NCBI GenBank assembly: GCA_963575745.1
Contig: CAUYUJ010016883.1
Location: forward strand, 63,501 to 127,500
DNA: 64,000 nucleotides
Source of the DNA: Prorocentrum cordatum
Lineage: Eukaryota; Sar; Dinophyceae; Prorocentrales; Prorocentraceae
Direction: 5' to 3'
Below the pieces are notes generated by a model. It was not told the DNA's origin. It saw only the letters and a program-made list of their open reading frames with translations, and did no database searches. Shown here piece by piece: positions 33,031 through 45,949 of the stretch. A program made the position numbers and the translations under genes. Position 1 is the stretch's first letter. Each line of letters begins with the position of its first letter.

Positions 33031-33239
33031 TATGGCCCCCGCCCCCCTACACAACCTTTTTCCTCGAAGCTTCGGAATGCAGATTGGCATGCGTGGACTG
33101 TGGTCCACTACTTCAGTGGAGCAATGAATTCGTCAAGGTCTGGGGCCTGCTAGAACCTGAGCGCGCGCGAAGCACGCGCGATGGTTCTAGTATATGTGTA
33201 TATATATATACCTATACGACCACCCTGCGGGTGATAAGG

Positions 33240-35650
33240 AGGTGAGGGGGGAGGGGGAACCAACGTCTCACTCAATCGATCTCGCTATCGATCTCACATT
33301 CGATCTCATTATCGATATCACTATCGATCTCGCTATCGATCTCACTATCGATCTCACAATCGATCTCACAATCGATCTCACAATTGATCTCACATTCGGT
33401 CTCACATTCGGTCTCACTGTCGATCTCATTATCGATCTCACAATCGATCTCACAGTCGATCTCACATTCGGTCTCAGATTCGGTCTCACTATCGATCTCA
33501 CTATCGATCTCACAATCGATCACACTATCGGTCTCACAATCGATCTCACAGTCGATCTCACAATCGATCTCACAATCGATCTCACATTCGGTCTCACATT
33601 CGGTCTCACCGTCGATCTCACTATCGATCTCACAATCGATCTCACAGTCCATCTCACATTCGGTCTCACATTCGGTCTCACAATCGATCTCACTATCGAT
33701 CTCGCTATCGATCTCATTATCGATCTCACAATCGATCTCACAATCGATCTCACAATCGATCTCACATTCGGTCTCACATTCGGTCTAACTGTCGATGTCA
33801 CTAACGATCTCACAATCGATCTCACAGTCGATCTCACATTCGGTCTCACATTCGGTCTCACTATCGATCTCACTATCGATCTCACAATCGATCTCACTAT
33901 CGATCTCACTATCGATCTCACAATCGATCTCACATTCGGTCTCACTATCGGTATCACAATCGATCTCACAATCGACGTCATCATCATCAACAACACCAAC
34001 ATCATCATCATCATCGCCATCATCAACATCATAATCATCATCATCATCAACATCATGATCGGGACACCGACGGGACACCGGCGGGACACCGGCGGGACAC
34101 CGCGCGCCACCAGCCGCCCGGTGGAGAATCATTTGGTCCGGCCGCGCCTCAGCCACAGAGGACACCACCGGGACACCGGCGGGACACCGCGCGCCACCGG
34201 CCGCCCAGTGGAGAATCATTTGGTCCGGCCGCGCCTCAGCCACAGGAGACTTTCCTCTCGCCCGCCCACGCAGCTTCGCCTTGCCCGCACGCACGGCACG
34301 CACGAACACGAAACCGAAATCGATTTCCCGGTAGGGGGGCTCTCCGTTCCACTTCGATCTCACCCCCTCACCTCCGATACAAACACCTACGACCAACGTC
34401 TCATTCAATCGATGTCACATCGATCAAACTCTCGATATCACAAAAGATCTCACTACCGATCCCACTATCGATCTCACAACAGATCCCACCATCGATCTAA
34501 CAATCGATATCACGATCGATCCCACAGCAGATCCCACGATCGATCTCCCAATCGATCTCTCCATCGCCCCGACAATCGAACTCACGATCGATTTCACATT
34601 CGGACTAACAATCGATATCACAACAGTTCACACTATCGGTCTCATTGTCGATCTCTCAATCGATATCATCATCGATCTCACAATCGCTATCACAACCGAT
34701 CTCTCAATCGATCTCATATTCGATCTCAGTATCGATCTCACTGGCGATCCCACCATAGATCTCACGAGCGATCTCACCATCGATCTCACAACAGATCCGA
34801 AGATCGATCTCGCAACAGATCTCACTACCGATCTCACAGCAGATTGCACGATCGATCTCACAAGCGATCTCACGATCGATCTCACAACAGATCCCAGTAG
34901 CGATCTCCCAGTCGATCTCTCCGTCGACCTGACAATCGAACTCACTTTCGATCTCAGAATCGATCTCACGATCGATCCCACAACAGATCTCACTAGCGAT
35001 CCCCCAATCGATCTGATCTGACACTCGAACTCATCACTATCGATCTCGCATTCGGACTCACAATCGATATCACAACAGTTCCCACGATTGGTCTCACTAT
35101 CGATCTCACCATCGATCTCACCATCGGTACCACCATCAGTCTCACATTTAATATCACAATCGATCTCACGATCGATCTCAGTGTCGATCTCACTGCCGAT
35201 CCCACTACAAATCTCACGAGGGCCCTCACCATCGATCTCACAACAGATCTCACGATCGATCTCCAAATAGATCTCACCATCGATCTCACAACAGGTCTGA
35301 CGATCCATATCACAACTGATCTCACAATCGATCTCCATCGATCTCACCGCCGAGCCACCGACGGGACACCCCGCGCCACCGACGGGACATCCCGCGCCAC
35401 CGACTGGACACCGCCCCGCCACAGACGGGACACCGCCGCGCCACCGACGGGACACCCCCGGCCACCGCGCGACGGAGGGGGGGGGACAACCAGCTCCACA
35501 GCCACTTGCCAACCACGGCGGCATCATTCCTCTCGCGCGCCACCGCAGCTTCGCCTTGCCCGCACGCACGGCACGAACGCGAAACCGAAACCGAGTTTCC
35601 AGTGGGGGGCTCTCCGTCCCACTGCGATCTCACCCCCCCCGCCTCCGATA
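33240..35650. repeat. 12-bp satellite in two higher-order units
   Basis: 33255-33990 is a near-perfect array of 12-mers (ctcacaatcgat, with variants cattcggt and actatcgat). 34390-35340 is a more diverged array of the same 12-mer. Each array is followed by gggacaccggc-type repeats and a conserved block of about 110 bp (34265-34380 and 35540-35650) containing cttcgccttgcccgcacgca and ending cacctccgata. Hence a composite unit of about 1.25 kb is present twice. The long open frames are artefacts. Confidence 0.92.
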
Positions 35651-35689
35651 TATACTCTAATACGCGTGTGTATATGAGACTGTATATTT

Positions 35690-36033
35690 ATCTTTCTCTC
35701 TCTCTCTCTCTCCCTCTCTCTCGATCTTGAAATATACATAATATTTATATAAGTATGGATCGTTATCTCTGCCTGACTCTCTACATGATTACGTATGCGT
35801 GTACAGATGAGCAGATACAGGTTTAGATACATGACCACATACGTAGTTACAACTAGCCTCCGATTCCTATGTTGAAACCGTACTAATCTCATACAAGTGG
35901 ATTGATATGTGTGCGCGTGTGTAGATATGTATTTGCTCTCCATCTTTCTCTCTGTTTCTCCCCCCTCTCTCCCTCTCTCGCTCCCTCTCGTTATGGATAT
36001 CACTATATACCTATCCCCCTGTTTCTTTAGCCA

Positions 36034-36064
<31 letters not shown>

Positions 36065-37369
36065 ACATCTGTGAACACGACCTGTTTATGAAGTATGTGA
36101 GTATCTCTCTCTCTCTCTCTCTCCTCTCTCGCTCTTTCTCCCTCTCCCTTTTCATCTCTATCTCTCTATATCTCTGTCGTTCTATCGTTATATATTTCTC
36201 CTTCCCTCTCGCTCGTTCCCTTGCTCTCTTCGTAAACATATATGTTCCAATACCGTCACCTGGTTTCTATCGAGAACGATATGTATGTATATATATATAT
36301 CGTTCTCTCCTTGTCTTCCTTTTTCTCTCTTGCTCTCTATCTCTCCCTCTCTCGCTCTCTCCACTCTCTCCTCTCTCTTCTCTTCCAGGCCACACGACTG
36401 AGTCAGACGAATTCGGCCGGGCATGCTTTTCGTCGTGCCGCTTTCCATATGTGCATTATTCTCTTTCCCACGCGCGCACCCAACCTCTTCAGCATCCGTC
36501 TATCTCTCAGCCTCCCTATCCCTGCTACTCCCTTCCCCTCCCCATCCTTCTCTCCTGCCCACCCTGTCCTCCCCCACACTCCGCACCCTCCTCTGCTTCC
36601 TCCTCGCCATCATCATCAGAATCACGATCATAATCGTCATCCTCATCGTCGTCATCGCTATCATGGTCATCATCATTATCGTCCTCATGCCCTATGCCCA
36701 GATCACCACAAACATCGTGTTCATCAGCATGATCGTCCTCATCATCTTTTCCTCCTCATCACCTCAGTCCTCCGCATTCGTCTCCGTCCACCTTCCCACG
36801 CTTATTATCATGTAATAAGTAATCTACGTGCAATGGTGGACGCCGTCTCATCCTTCAGATCCTCTTCGTTCTATCTTCTTTATTTTTTTGTATGATGCTG
36901 CTGCTCCTCCTTAGCCTCCCCATCATCGCTCATCCCTGGTATGCCTCGCCCATGTTTAATGTACCACCGTCACCGTCCTCCCAATAGTCTCCCACATTCG
37001 ACTGCGCCTCTCCTTTTCATCCGTCTCTCTTCATTTGTTCCTTCACGTCCCAAGAGGGTCATGCAGGCAGCCTGGTTGAACCAGTTTGGCATTCTGCCGA
37101 GGCTTGATGAACCATTGCGCGACTCCCCAGGGGCGCGCTTGAAGCTACACCGTTGTCTTACTACCTCGTTCTTCTACGCGTCTCCTTGTTATCCGCCTCC
37201 TTTCTCCTCCCACTCTCCGCACCCATGACTCGATGTCGCTCTTCCTCATCAGCATCCTCCGCGCTCCTTCATGTGCCCTTCTGAATCGCCCACCTCTGTC
37301 TCTCTCTCTCTCTCTCTCGCTCTTTCGCCCTCGGTCTATAGATAGAGAAAGGGATACAGTAAATATTGG

Positions 37370-37407
<38 letters not shown>

Positions 37408-37445
37408 TTTAATATATATCGCCAGTTCTCTCGCTCTCGCTCTCG

Positions 37446-37476
<31 letters not shown>

Positions 37477-37500
37477 GCTCTCTCTCGTTATATCTCTTTT
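35690..37500. repeat. CT-rich microsatellite region
   Basis: Repeated (TC)n, (CTCTCC)n and short TA-rich runs, most densely at 35690-35735, 35945-36070, 36100-36380 and 37300-37495, with unique pyrimidine-rich sequence between. No gene seen. Confidence 0.85.
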
Positions 37501-37649
37501 CAAAACGTACAGCATGCACATGTATGCAGGCGCCGCTACGCGTGTACCCTTTGCACACGCGTATACATATCCATAGCCACCTGCCTGCGGCAAGTCCCGC
37601 CACCATGCACGCCCAGAATGATCATAATGATTGGTGCCAGTTGCTGAAA

Positions 37650-38030
37650 TCGATTATGGTATGGTGATGAAGATGAGGATGCGGATGCGGATGACGATGG
37701 GGATGAGGATGAGCATGAGGATGATGTTGGCGATAGTGATGGTGATGGTGGTGATGTTGGTGATGGTGATGATTGATGGTGTTAGTTATGCTGATGATGG
37801 TATGATGTTTATGGTGATAATGATGTTCGTGATGATGGTGGTGATAACGATGATGATGAGAATGATGATGTCGATGATGATGGTGATGGCAATGATGATG
37901 GTGATCATGATGTTGATGATGTTGACGTTGATGATGGTGACGGTGATGATGGTGATGATGATGATGCTGATGATGATGATACTGATAATGATGATGGTGC
38001 TGATGACGATGATGACGATGGGATAAGGAG
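37650..38030. repeat. GAT/GGT trinucleotide-rich tract
   Basis: Continuous gatgatggtgatgat-type sequence. It encodes only Met/Val or His runs, so no gene is called. Confidence 0.92.
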
Positions 38031-38209
38031 GGTGAGGGTAGGAAGAGAAGCGGGATTCTGGAGGACGAGGGAGATGAATGACATGATGAACATGGTGACA
38101 CTGATGATGTGGAGGAGGACGAGGACGAGGACGAGGACGAGGATGGTGGTGATGATGAGGAGGAGGAAGAAGAAGAGGAGAGCCGTCACATGTGACACCT
38201 GTCGTCTTC

Positions 38210-39060
38210 ACTTGTCGAGGAGCCCTCATGGACCTCATTTGGGCCGTCTTGGGGCTGTCCTCTATGGCCGTCGTGGAGCTGTCTTGCGGCCTGCGTTGCC
38301 GTCTGGGGGGTCTCCGGCGGCCGTCTTGGGCCGTCCAGGTGTCCTCTCTTAGGAAATCTCGGGCGCCTCCAGAGGCTCTTTTTGAGCCAGCTTGTTTGGC
38401 CCCTAGAGACAAGGACATGCCTTAACCAGGACATTGGCAAGTCGGGGAAAAGACACAGTCAGGTTTGGTCGTCCTTTGTATTTGTTGGGGGCTGCACTGC
38501 AGGATTCGGGTCTTTGTCAGGGTCGATTGGAGGTGTTGCAGGTTTTCGATGCTTTTGTCTGGGTCGATTTTGAGAATGTTGCAGAACAGTTGTTTTTCGT
38601 GCCGCCGTCTGGACAATATTTGTTTGGAGTGGCGTTGGATGTCCCAGTCTAGCCTGTCCGGGATTACGGCGCACTGAGCTTGAGACCTTCTTGGGTCTGT
38701 CTTGGGCTGTCCAGGAGCCTGCCTGGGCTGTCTCGAGGCCGTCTTGGAGGTTTCTTGGACTATCTTGACATCCTCTTGGGCCGTCGTGGGGCAGTATTGA
38801 AGGCCTCTTGTGCCGTCTTGGGCCAAAGGCGACCATTCGAACATCATTCAAACATTGCACGAGAATCAACGACGTTGGCCTCTTGGAGCCTCGCTGGAGA
38901 TTTTCTTCGAGCCGTCTTGGAGGTCTCTTGGGCCGTCTTGAGGCTACATTGGGGCCATATGATGCCGTCTTGAATACATCATGGGCCATATTGAGCCATT
39001 TGGGCGGCCTTGGTGGGTTGCTTGGGCCGTCTTGGAAGCCTTCATGGGCATCTTGGACGC
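38210..39060 (-). repeat. GGCCCAAGA family, minus orientation
   Basis: cttgggccgtcttgg-type units surround a less repetitive block (38430-38660) and an A/T-richer core at 38825-38875. Confidence 0.75.
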
Positions 39061-39840
39061 CTTCAAGAACGCCAGGGAGCCGTACGGCAGCCCAGGAAGC
39101 TTCGGGAGGGAGGCGGGGGGCGGTGCATGCAGATCGATGCGGCCGGGAGCGGGGGGGGCCGTCAAAAGATGTAAGAAACTTTACCACCAGACAGCACTTT
39201 GCATTCTACCGCGCCTCAACGTGCCAGGGGGCCCAGTAGCGAATGTACGTACAAATGTTTGTTGTTCGCACCCGACTCCTGAACCGTCGGGCCTCGCAAG
39301 GGTGCGGCACGTCTTGGGAGTTCTTTGAAGGCCCCCGATGCCTCTGAGGCCACTCGATTGAAAGACATGGCGCAGGGATGCAGGGGGAGGAATAAGAGGA
39401 GGAGAAGCAAAGTGGGCCAGGTGGATGAGATTGGAGGTGTGGGCAGAGGAGGAGGAGACAACTGTATTGCGCCAGTGTCGTCCTTCGCCCTTCCATCATC
39501 TCCACAGGCGCACACGGCGACAAAATATCCAAAAAGAATCGCCGAACCGACAGCGTGAACGTAACTGACGGACCGAACGCAGCCCGGAAAGACGCAGCGG
39601 CGCAGCAGCCCACCGAACCGAATCGACCTCACGCAGCCCATTGCGAAGCAGGCCGAACCGACCGAATTGCGGACACCCCTGATCTCGCTCTTCCCCCTCC
39701 ATCTTCATCCTCCTCCTCCTCCTCCTCCTTTTTCTCCTCCTCCTCATCCCCATCCCCCCTGAGGGGGCAGACACCGCTGCACCACTTTTTTGGGGGGGGA
39801 ACGCGGAGGTTGCGTGGGGGGCAAATCGGGATGTAGCGGG
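39061..39840. other. No gene seen
   Basis: Mostly unique GC-rich sequence with a tcctcctcc tract (39708-39745). Open frames are short and overlapping. Nothing recognisable. Confidence 0.4.
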
Positions 39841-39990
39841 GGCGGGAGAAAGTGGGGTCTTAAAGGCTCTCAGAAAGCCCCAAGAGAGCCGGACAATTAC
39901 CCAAAAAGACGCCAGAAAGCCCTAAGAGAGTCTGAAAATGATTTTAAAAGGACGCCTGAGGGTGAGCAAGAGTGTGGACGAAAGCGGTTT

Positions 39991-41237
39991 ATTCAATCGC
40001 TTCGCTCGCTCCGCCGGCCCGCACTGCATGATCGCTACTGCTTCGGCGCGGGCTCGGGGCCATTTCGGCGCCGCCGGAGGGAGGAAGATGAGGATGGGGA
40101 GGGGGAGGGGAGGAGGAGAAGAGGATGAGAAGGAACGGAGGAGGATGAAGATAAATATGAGGAGGAGGAGGAGGAGGAGGAAGAGAAAAGGGCGGAGGAG
40201 GAAGCCTCTCGATGGCATCTTGCGGCGCTCTTGGGGCCAAACAGGGCCGTCGTCCAGATGCTTCTTTGGGAGGCCCTGGGGTCTGTTGAGAGGCCGTTCG
40301 GGGGCGCCTGGGAGACATTTTTGAAGCCTTGTAGGGCCTCTTTTGAGCCTCCTTGGAGCCTCCTGGGGTCTCTTGGGGGCCTCTTGGCGGCATCTTGGGC
40401 CATCTTGGGGGCCTCTCGGGGCCTCCCTCTTGGGGCGGAAGGCTTGAGATTTCGGTTCGTGGTCCCCATCTTGGGCCCCCCTTGGGGCCGTCTTGGGGCT
40501 CTCTTGGGCCGTCTTGGGCGTCTCTTGGGCCGTCTCGGGGCCCGTTTGGGCTCTCTGGGGGCCTTCTTGGGGGCTTCTTGAGCCGTCTTCGTGCGCTCTT
40601 GGGGGCCTCTTGGGCCGTCTTGGAGCATCGGAAAGCCGAAAGTGCGACAAGGCCAACATCCTTCCAAAACCATAGTAAAATTGTTGATTTGGGGCTCTCG
40701 GGGCGCTCTTGTGAGGCCTCTTGGAGGCGACTTGGAGCGTCTTGACGGCTTCTTGGGCCGTCTTGGGATCATCTTCGGCGTCTTGGAGCGTCCTTTGGGC
40801 GTCTCGGGGGCCTCTTGGGCAGTCTTGGGGGCCTCTTGGGGCCCTCTTGGCGCGCTCTGGGGGGCCTGAGAGGCCGTACCCAGGAGGAAAACCATCTCTG
40901 AGTAGACCTTCCCGGGCTGCGGTCGGGGTACTTTTCACCGGGGGACCCCCAGGGGCCGCCCCGCGCGCGCGAACTAGAAATATTGTTAAGTAGTTACTGG
41001 AGATCTTAGCACGCCTCTGGCCCGTTGGGCCGGCGAATTTAATCGCTTCGCTCATTCCGCCGGCCCTCGAGCGCTCTATGGGGCCTCTTTGAAGCCTCTT
41101 GGGGGCTCTTTGGTGCCTTCTAGGGGTCTCTTGGGGGCCTCTTGGGGGTCTCTTGGGGCTCCTTGGCGGCGTCTTGGGGCCCCCTTGGGCCTCGTGGGGG
41201 GCTCTTGGGGGCCTTTTGGGGCGGGGTAGTCGAGTGC
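39991..41237 (-). repeat. Left arm of a 1.25-kb inverted repeat
   Basis: Near-identical reverse complement of 43985-45234. It contains the GGCCCAAGA units, the core tccgatgctcc/ccttgtcgca block and the segment accatctctgagtagacc. A diverged direct copy of its 40885-41046 segment lies at 41285-41440. Confidence 0.9.
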
Positions 41238-42152
41238 ACCCCCCTCGGAGGCCACAATCCTCGTGAGGGGTGTCGAAAAAAGGCCTTCAAAACCATCTCT
41301 GAGTAGACCTTCCCGGGCTGCGGTCGGGGTACTTATCGCCGGGGGACCCCCAGGGGCCGCCCCGCGCGCGCGAACTAGAAGAATTGTTAACCAGTTACCG
41401 GAGATCTTAGCACTCTGGCCCGTTGGGCCGGCGAATTGTATCGGGCTCCTGGTGGTCCCAGGCCAGCCTGCACAAAAAGAATCTCGTGGCCAGTCCTGTG
41501 CACTCTGTGTGGCAACCCTGATGGCTCCGCCGCAGTAGATGCTCAGTTTCGCCAGGTTTGCTCCGCCGCGCGCGCCGCGCCAAGGAGCAAGGATTCGAGG
41601 CGGGAGAGAATCTGTATTTGCTCGAGGCCTCTTCCTTAGCTCCTCCCCCCTGTTCAGCGTTGACCCCCTCAGCAGACGATTCACTGGTTGTCGGGCGGGT
41701 CCTGTTTTTAGTCCAGCGTTCCAGAGCTTACGAGGGCGGACTGGGCTTTAGTTATGTGCGACCCCCACGGTCATGTGACCGCAGCGGCATACAGACCTGT
41801 GCCCATCGAGTCTTCGCCGCTCCAGACGGCGCTGGAAGGAGAAGACTTTGTGACCCGCATGCTGACTCACGTAGCGATGCCGCCATTCCTGGGTTATTGT
41901 CACTGCAAGGGCACGGTTCAGACAACACCAGGGCCCACATGTGGGTGCGGTTTTGGCCTCCTTTTCCCCGAATGTCTTTGAAGCCAACAAGACCAAGGCC
42001 CACTGCAGCATGACGGATACCTATAACGGAGAGACCACGTGTGGGCAGAAGCGCGGAGACGATGTGGCCGACGAGTTTGCAGAGCAGGGCGGCCCCCTGC
42101 GCGAAGTTGAGAAGGAGAGCTGTCACGTTCAATATCCTCCGCTCTCAGGGCT
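41238..42152. other. Inverted-repeat spacer, part 1
   Basis: It contains a partial copy (41285-41440) of the arm sequence including gcgcgcgcgaactagaa and the palindrome GGCCCGTTGGGCC, then unique sequence. No convincing gene. Confidence 0.45.
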
Positions 42153-43549
42153 TTATGAGTCACCAGGCGGGCCGGTTCTCCGCACCCCACCTCTTCCACA
42201 CGAGCTATTGTCCAACACCGCTAGGACGGCGGTCAGATCGAGATCTCGGCGCGCCGCTGCCAGTCTTTTCGCGCCTCGTAAGGCCGCCCGATGCACCTGG
42301 CCGCGCAGACTCCGAATGTTCTCCGACGAGCTGCTCCAGCGGCGGAGTCGGGTGAGGACTGTGCACGAGCCCGCATCCACGAAGTTGATCCCACGCGCGA
42401 GCTCGTTCGCGAGGGCCCAGAGCCAGAGCCTTCGCTGATGGCGATGTCGAAGATGGCTGGACCGACTCGTCGTCGCTTTGGGCCGCTCCGCCAGCGTGAT
42501 GGGGAGCAGCGGCTCGTCGATCGGGCTCGCCGAGACCACCTGCGGCAACGAGGGGTTCCTGATGTCAAGCCGTCGTGGAACCCACGCTGCATCGGCGCTC
42601 TGCGCCCCGACGGCAGGCTCGCCGGGACGCGCGCCTCGCCCTCGGGCGGCGGGGGAGGCGGCGGCGCCGCTTCGACCTCCCCCGCGACCTCCACGTCCTC
42701 TCGGCCACGGCCGCGTCCACGACCGTCGCCCTTCTCGCCCTCCTTCTTCTTCTTCTTCTTCTTCTTCTTCCTGGCGCGCAGCTCGGACTCCACCCGCTCG
42801 CACCTCGGGCGCTCGGTCTTCGAGTGGGTATTCGCTGAGGCTACCATCCGCGCAGGAGCAACCTCTGCCGAGCAGCCAGGCGGCGCGGTGCCTAACATAT
42901 ACTGGGCGCCGACGCGGTCACCACTTCTCTCCTCGTGCACGCACGCGGCCAGCCGCCGCAGGGCAACCATCATATCTTCGGCCGACAACACCTGCATGAT
43001 CTCCAAGTCCGTCTTGCACTCTCGCAGGCGGAAGTCGACCGACGTGGCCAGCGTCCAGAGGTCCACCCACACCGGGCTGCCGCGGCTGCTCTGGCACCTC
43101 TGGGCGATCCAGTCTCTCACACTCGTCGAACCCACGCCGCGAATGTCCCGATCTATCCCAGGCGCAGCGCACTGGAGGTCCGCCGGCAATGACGAGCCCC
43201 AGCGCGTCTCCTCGCTGCCGCGGTAGGCGGCGGCCAGCCCCTAAGCGCCGCCGCCGCTGGACCACGGCCCCGGGCCTGCCACCAAAGCCGTCTCGGCCCC
43301 GAGGCGATCCAGGGCAGCGGCCAGCTCCTCCAGCCACGGCGCACGGTCGTTTACTCGCCCGCGTAGCCGAACCCGACCAGCAGCCTCTCCACCTCGCAGG
43401 TCGCCTGCCCCGCCATCATGAGGGAGTGGACACTGGCCCAAAACCTTTCCCCACACCGGATCTCGCCCTCGCCCTCCAGCGAAGGCCTGCAACAACTCCT
43501 TGGTCTGGCTCGCCTGCGAGCGCGCCTTCAGGGCGTCACCGGCAGGCAT
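42153..43549 (-). pseudogene. Unrecognised coding fragment (retroelement-like?), broken
   Basis: The frame 43549 to 42700 reads continuous protein-like sequence across one TAG (43241-43243): KELLQAFAGGRGRD, then WLEELAAALDRLGAETAL, then, after the stop, a helical region (WVDLWTLATSVDFRLRECKTDLEIM). It continues into a Lys-rich run from an AAG tract (42735-42770). Below this the frame shifts to 42153-42803, reading LWLWALANELARGINFVDAG and a basic helix. No catalytic motif recognised. It sits in the spacer of the large inverted repeat. It may be part of a non-LTR element or a dispersed family. Confidence 0.35.
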
Positions 43550-43984
43550 GCACTCGGGCTCCAGCAGCGCCCGGCACCGCCGCGGGCCGAAGCGCTTGGG
43601 CGTTGCGTAATGGGGGGGTCATACATGGGGGGGGGGGCGAGAATGTTCCGAAAGGATACCCAAACGGTACCTAAACGAGCCCCCTGGGGCTCCGGAGGGG
43701 CCCGAAAGGGGCACGAAAGGGGACCGTTTCTGGCCCCCCCTTTTGTGACCCCCCCGTTAAGCCACGCCCAAAGCGCGGTCGCGCCTGGCGAAGAGCTTGC
43801 CCAGGCGCCCGGCTCCCCCAGGCTGGCAGCCCCTGCTGGCGCGGGAGCGGCCGCGGCAGGCCCAGGGGATACCGAAGGGCCCCGCCGATCCGGCCGGGAG
43901 GCCCGCTGGCAGCGCCACTCCAGGCACCGGCGGGACGCCTGCAGGCGGCGGGGCGCCGAAATTCGCCGGCCCAACGGGCCAGAG
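43550..43984. other. Inverted-repeat spacer, part 2
   Basis: G-run (43612-43640), C-run and GC-rich unique sequence. No gene seen. Confidence 0.4.
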
Positions 43985-45234
43985 GCACTCGACTACCCCG
44001 CCCCAAGAGGCCCCCAAGAGCCCCCCAAGAGGCCCAAGGGGGCCCCAAGACGCCGCCAAGGAGCCCCAAGAGACCCCCAAGAGGCCCCCAAGAGACCCCT
44101 AGGAGGCCCCAAAGAGGCCCCCAAGAGGCTTCAAAGAGGCCCCATAGAGCGCTCGAGGGCCGGCGGAATGAGCGAAGCGATTAAATTCGCCGGCCCAACG
44201 GGCCAGAGGCGTGCTAAGATCTCCGGTAACTGGTTGACAATTCTTCTAGTTCGGGCGCGCGGGGCGGCCCCTGGGGGTTCCCCGGCGAAAAGGACCCAGA
44301 CCGCAGCCCGGGAAGGTCTACTCAGAGATGGTTTTCCTCCTGGGTACGGCCTCGCAGGCCTCCCAGAGCGCGCCAAGAGGGCCCCAAGAGGCTCCCAAGA
44401 CTGCCCAAGAGGCCCCCGAGACGCCCAAAGGACGCTCCAAGACGCCGAAGATGATCCCAAGACGGCCCAAGAAGCCGCCAAGACGCTCCAAGTGGCCTCC
44501 AAGAGGCCTCACAAGAGCGCCCCGAAAGGCCAAAATCATCAATTTTACTATGGCTTTGGAAGGATTTTGGCCTTGTCGCATTTTCGGCTTTCCGATGCTC
44601 CAAGACGGCCCAAGAGGCTCCCAAGAGCGCACGAAGACGGCTCAAGAGGCCCTCAAGAAGGCCCCCAGAGAGCCCAAACGGGCCCCGAGACGGCCCAAGA
44701 GACGCCCAAAGACGGCCCAAGAGAGCCCCAAGACGGCCCCAAGAGGGGCCTAAGATGGGGACCACGAACCGAAACCTCAAGCCTTCCGCCCCAAGAGGGC
44801 CCCAGGAGGCCCCGAGAGGCCCCCAAGATGGCCCAAGATGCCGCCAAGAGGCCCCCAAGAGACCCCAGGAGGCTCCAAGGAGGCCCAAAAGAGGCCCTAC
44901 AAGGCTTCAAAAATGTCTCCCAGGCGCCCCCGAACGGCCTCTCAACAGAACCCAGGGCCTCCCAAAGAAGCATCTGGACGACGGCCCTGTTTGGCCCCAA
45001 GAGCGCCGCAAGATGCCATCGAGAGGCTTCCTCCTCCGCCCTTTTCTCTTCCTCCTCCTTCTCCTCATATTTATCTTCGTCCTCCTCCGTTCCTTCTCAT
45101 CCTCTTCTCCTCCTCCCCTCCCCCTCCCCATCCTCATCTTCCTCCTTCCGGCGGCGCCGAAATGGCCCCAAGCCCGCGCCGAAGCAGTAGCGATCATGCA
45201 ATACGGGCCGGCGGAGTGAGCGAAGCGATTGAAT
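43985..45234 (+). repeat. Right arm of the 1.25-kb inverted repeat
   Basis: Reverse complement of 39991-41237. Outer end gcgaagcgattgaat, inner end gcactcgactaccccgcccc. Plus-strand open frames across it are repeat-derived (Pro/Arg/Lys/Ala-rich). Confidence 0.9.
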
Positions 45235-45484
45235 AATTGCATTTGGGGCGCACACCAAAGCCTCCTCCGAATCTACATGCGCACCCACCCTGCAGGCCCC
45301 TTCGCAAGCATCGGAAATTAATCGCTCGCAAGCGCACTCACCCCTCTCTCTATATATATATATGTATATGCAGATGCGTGTGTGCAGTAAACATGTATAA
45401 ATGTGCTTGCATGTATGTATGTCTTGCATGCACGCATGCATGCATAGATCTATTGATGGATGGATGGCTGGATGTATGCATGTA

Positions 45485-45827
45485 CTTGTGTGTTTGCGTA
45501 TGTATGTATGTATGTATGTATGTATGTATGTATGTATGTATGTATGTATGTATGTGTGTATGTGTGTATGTATGTATGTATGTATGTATGTACGTACGTA
45601 CGTACGTACGTATGTATGTATGTATGTATGTATGTATGTATGTATGTATGTATGTATGTATGTATGTATGTATGTATGTATGTATGTATGTATGTATGTA
45701 TGTATGTATGTATGTATGTATGTATGTATGTATGTATGTATGTATGTATGTATGTATGTATGTATGTATGTATGTATATATGTAGGTAGGTAGGTAGGTA
45801 GGTAGGTAGGTAGGTAGGTAGGTAGGC
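45485..45827. repeat. (TATG)n then (TAGG)n microsatellite
   Basis: About 290 bp of tatg with a few tgtg/tacg variants, then 12 copies of tagg. Open frames read as Tyr-Val-Cys-Met or Ile-His-Thr-Tyr repeats and are not genes. Confidence 0.98.
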
Positions 45828-45949
45828 ATGTCCCTCCAATTATACATCTCGCATTCAAACAAGAACGGATGGCCGTCACACCATTCCCACATACTTTTTG
45901 GAGAGTGCTCCTCAGCGCTTGGGTACCTGGCGGAAGACCTCCCGCACAG

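Noticed and set aside
33194-34900. 568-codon ORF of Ile-Asp-Leu-Thr repeats and its minus-strand partners
   Set aside because: Produced by a 12-bp satellite whose length is a multiple of three. No non-repeat domain.
36423-36815. Hydrophobic ORF resembling a membrane protein
   Set aside because: It derives from ATC/TCA-rich microsatellite-like sequence, with similar open frames in the other phases.
42735-42770. Poly-Lys tract as a nuclear localisation signal
   Set aside because: It is an AAG microsatellite inside a broken, unrecognised ORF, so no functional claim is justified.
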